Shown: positions 61,216 to 64,000 of the stretch, piece by piece
Position numbering within the stretch: the first letter of the stretch is position 1
Layout: each line of letters begins with the position of its first letter
Source: Bisporella sp. PMI_857
Lineage: Eukaryota > Ascomycota > Leotiomycetes > Helotiales > Helotiaceae
NCBI GenBank assembly: GCA_021307315.1
Contig: JAJSPD010000018.1
Coordinates: 248,001 to 312,000 of the forward strand
Direction: 5' to 3'
Length of the DNA stretch: 64,000 nt
Program-made: the position numbers and the translations under genes
The notes under the pieces: generated by a model
The model's input: only the letters and a program-made list of their open reading frames with translations
Told to the model about the DNA's origin: nothing
The model's database searches: none

Positions 61216-61566
61216 GTGGTAGGCTGGGAGAAAATTACGACTTTCATAAATGATTTCCAAAAAAAAAAGGCACTGGTTGCGATAGAACTACTAACTGGAA
61301 AATATCTTCTTTTAGTACATAGAAATTGTATAAGTCAAACCCTAATAGAAATTCCTGCATTAAAGAATCACTTTACTCATTGCCACCGCATAAGCTTCGA
61401 TCTGGATATGTAGCCTCAACCAATCAAATTGCATGAATTACAAGCTCCAAGCGAGGTCCTGATAAAATGATGTCGACAACCTCTATAACCCCACGACAAC
61501 GAATCTCTACCTCTCTGCTCCATTGCCTCTTTCCTTTCTCTCTCTTGTGTCAATAACATCATTGAG
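61216..61566. other. Short intergenic region, promoter of NDUFS7
   Basis: 351 bases; C/T-rich in the last 80 bases before the ATG, as in fungal leaders. Nothing else seen. Confidence 0.5.
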
Positions 61567-62633
61567 ATGTTTTCTACCACAAGATCAACTTTTGCGCTGG
61601 CTCTGCGAGGTACGAACCCTGGCTCTTGAGGCTTTTTCTGCTTGCCACTAAGCTAACCCTTCATCTCACAGTGAAGCCAGCATCGTCCCTAATACCGCAC
61701 CGATCGATCGCCGCTATTTCCTCGACGTCTGCAAAGCCTGCTACAGCGATTACGCACCAAAACACCGGTGCTAGCAATGCCAATGGACTTCCACTTAGCG
61801 TTACCGGTAAGGTGAAGCGCGAAGTTGTGCTACCAAGTCAGGAAGGAAAGAAAGGCGTTATGCAATATGCTTTGTACGTTCTAACATCAGGTGTCCCGAT
61901 ATTTCTTTCATTTAGCAACATAAGAGGGTAATGGCAGGTGAAAGCAGAATCTAACAATCTGCAGAACAACGCTCGATCAAATCGCCAACTGGGCGCGTCA
62001 AGGCTCCCTCTGGCCCATGACCTTCGGGCTCGCCTGCTGCGCTGTCGAAATGATGCATCTCTCCACACCTCGCTACGATCAAGATCGCCTCGGTATCATT
62101 TTCCGTGCTTCTCCTCGTCAATCCGATGTCATGATCGTTGCCGGCACCCTCACCAACAAGATGGCGCCTGCACTGCGACAGGTCTACGATCAGATGCCTG
62201 AGCCCAGATGGGTTATTTCGATGGGCAGTTGCGCGAACGGAGGCGGTTACTATCATTATAGCTATAGTGTCACAAGAGGGTGCGATCGGATTGTACCGGT
62301 TGATATTTATGTGCCTGGTTGTCCACCAACAAGTGAGGCCCTGATGTACGGAATCTTCCAGGTGAGTCAGCTTCTCGAAGAAAGCTTTTCCTTTCGCGAA
62401 AAGATCCAAAAGCAGTCTACTTCTGATGCTCCATATCTCAAACATTTGAGCACATAGAGCATTTAAGACGACGTCTCAGCTCTACATCGTTATCGAGATA
62501 GGCAAGCTAACTCGTGGATTCACACTACAGCTACAGAAGAAGATGAGGCATACAAAAATGTGAGTATTGTCCATCACTTTGTAGTGATTTATGGCTAATG
62601 TGTTGCAGCACACGAATGTGGTACAGAAAGTGA
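61567..62633 (+). CDS. NDUFS7: NADH:ubiquinone oxidoreductase 20 kDa (PSST/NDUFS7) subunit
   Basis: Complex I subunit that binds the terminal [4Fe-4S] cluster N2 next to the ubiquinone site. Five exons (61567-61609, 61672-61873, 61965-62361, 62531-62559, 62609-62633) give 231 residues. The N-terminus [20 protein letters not shown] is a mitochondrial presequence. The core contains [19 protein letters not shown], the tandem Cys of [11 protein letters not shown] (residues 106-107), [15 protein letters not shown] (Cys near 171) and [11 protein letters not shown] (Cys near 201), all four cluster ligands. The last two exons are only 29 and 25 nt and supply the conserved end [17 protein letters not shown]. 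Intron 4 is 169 nt, longer than the rest. Confidence 0.96.
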
Positions 62634-63635
62634 AAAGACTGGGACATGGGCTGGGGAGCTTTTTTACTTGTACAAAGTCTACACATAGGCGGGATGCCTC
62701 GGAGTTCATTTGTGTTAGATCTGATAAATACAACATCTTCCAAAAGGTGCCTTTCTACTCAAGTGCCAGTCCCGATTGTGCTTTGGAGGACCAGATCTTG
62801 GGGGAAGCTAGTACCTCACACTCTTGCAGGCCATAGTGACCGGGCAAGCGCGCCTAACAAATCGTCCATATATTGGGGATAGCCCTCCGTCTGGACAGAA
62901 TGCAGACTACTGGCAAATACTTTGCTATAACTGGCCGGCTAGTGCTTCCTAAACTTCCAAACAGAAATCTGCATTTTGATTGACAACTGTTTCATACTAC
63001 TCACGAGCCAATCGAGCAACCCATCAAGTTCTTCTATGTAATACAATCTCCCCTTTTGTTACTTATCGCACGATTCCACTTTAACAATTTAGTCTTCAGG
63101 CAGTGGCCAAACTTGGTCGGATGTCTCGGGGTTGAAATGCAATTTGAAGATGGAGTCGTGGCTACCGATATTTGCGATTAATACTTTGTATATTTTATTC
63201 CCTGAGAAGAAGTTTGCGCAAATATACAAGCGCACGATTAAGCCGGTGGTATTTTGGTTCGAAAAAACCATCTGGGCCTCAGCTCCCCCGGATTACAATG
63301 CTGCTTCGTGATGGCATCGTCCCGCCTCAAGCCCCGGTATTTTCGACATCGTTGATCTTTTGGTTTTTGGAATGCTTCAATCTCGAGTCTCACAAGTGGG
63401 AAGACCAAAGAACCTACATCTTGCTGGAGCTCAAGGCCGACAATGAGATTGGTTGCCTATATAAACTACTTATAGACTGATCCCAGAACCAATCAAGCCT
63501 CATTTCATTGCCGATGTCCTCTTCTCCTGTTGCACGCCGTACTTTTTTTTTTTTTAAGTTTTCTTTTTTTTTTAAAAAAAAATTTAATAACTCAAACATA
63601 GTTACTTAGTCTAAGATCAGCAATGTTCCTAAATT
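62634..63635. other. Gene-poor end region
   Basis: No supportable gene. Contains a long T-tract followed by a T10-A9 palindrome at 63564-63582. Confidence 0.4.
63543..63582. repeat. T13 tract and T10/A9 palindromic tract
   Basis: A run of 13 T at 63543-63555, then ten T followed directly by nine A. The second part is self-complementary and could form a hairpin in RNA, but it may simply be low-complexity sequence. Confidence 0.8.
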
Positions 63636-63978
63636 TTATTTTCTCCTTCTTCTTTCCTTTAAACTTAGGGTATGATGCTCCGCACCTTGGTTCTATTCGA
63701 GAGACAAACAGAAGAACAAATGTGTCGTCAAGGAGCCGTAAGTGGAGGCAATATGCATGCCTCTGCACTTTGGGTCGGGTTCCTACCTTGACAGCTGTGG
63801 CGCCATCTGCCTTCCGCAACAAAATCTCAAGCTGTTGACATTCCAGAACGGGAAGGATGTCGCGCGATCCACGATAAATGCTAAGAGGCCCTAATCGGCC
63901 TATGCAAGTGACGAATGGCAATGCGGGGATTTGATCAGATAGCTTTTGGTTGCTCCCATATTGTGCTATGGATCTCAT
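63636..63978 (-). CDS. Possible small spliced gene, 82 residues
   Basis: A minus-strand ATG at 63978 opens a coding-looking exon (63787-63978) with IPALPFVTCIGRLGPLSIYRG and LECQQLEILLRKADGA. It runs into a GTAGGA donor; splicing to CGAATAG joins a 57-nt exon (63636-63692) ending in a basic tail, and the frame is kept. No family is recognised. The start lies 23 bases from the window edge, so the gene may extend upstream. Confidence 0.3.
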
Positions 63979-64000
63979 CGGCCGGAGACTAAAGTAATTA

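Noticed and set aside
61610..61671. tRNA-like A box (TAGCTTAGTGG) and near B box (GGTTCGTACC) on the minus strand inside NDUFS7 intron 1
   Set aside because: The distance between the boxes is about 7 bases too short for a normal tRNA body, the B box departs from consensus, and the flanks do not pair as an acceptor stem.

Overview
The window is nuclear DNA of a filamentous ascomycete (Pezizomycotina). The evidence is short GT-AG introns of about 45-110 nt with CTAAC/CTAAT-like branch sites, widely spaced single genes without operons, and fungal families such as a Zn(II)2Cys6 factor, a GPI-free secreted double-psi barrel protein, an SPX membrane protein and a Yck-type casein kinase. A helotialean/leotiomycete source is my impression only. 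All gene models below were spliced by hand. In every multi-exon model that is called intact, the exon lengths sum to a multiple of three.

Layout. 0.6-2.3 kb: branched-chain aminotransferase with a Gcn4/Cpc1-type box upstream. 3.0-6.2 kb: two uncharacterised proteins. 7.4-9.8 kb: mitochondrial monothiol glutaredoxin and a secreted DPBB protein. 9.8-20.8 kb: an 11 kb stretch with no intact gene I can support. It holds a decayed minus-strand coding relic near 13 kb and ends in the long leader of the next gene. 20.8-22.9 kb: a fusion of a Zn(II)2Cys6 DNA-binding domain with a maltose/NodL-type acetyltransferase domain that appears to lack the catalytic His. 24.1-26.9 kb: SWC4/DMAP1 and a p24 cargo receptor, divergent from a 292 bp gap. 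27.7-43.1 kb: seven or eight co-oriented minus-strand genes (casein kinase 1, Nup133, AFG1 ATPase, a hypothetical protein, a TRAPP subunit, mitochondrial malonyl transferase, HEM2). 45.5-48.4 kb: an uncharacterised Ser-rich protein and a small conserved basic protein. 50.2-51.1 kb: a broken short-chain dehydrogenase. 51.5-53.0 kb: an SPX-domain membrane protein. 56.9-62.6 kb: PP2C phosphatase, CTP:phosphocholine cytidylyltransferase and complex I subunit NDUFS7, all on the plus strand. The window ends in gene-poor sequence with a possible small gene.

Function. Most genes are single-copy housekeeping genes: amino acid, haem, phosphatidylcholine and mitochondrial fatty acid synthesis, Fe-S assembly, complex I, nuclear pore, chromatin, and ER-Golgi traffic. 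Several products are mitochondrial (GRX5, AFG1, MCT1, NDUFS7), but they are scattered and I see no pathway cluster. The features most worth a second look are the transcription factor-acetyltransferase fusion with its very long upstream region, the short-chain dehydrogenase caught in decay (internal deletion plus loss of the catalytic Tyr), the casein kinase whose palmitoylation tail is set by an 8-nt terminal exon, and a GC-AG intron in the PP2C gene. I found no CRISPR array, no intact transposon, no rRNA and no convincing tRNA.
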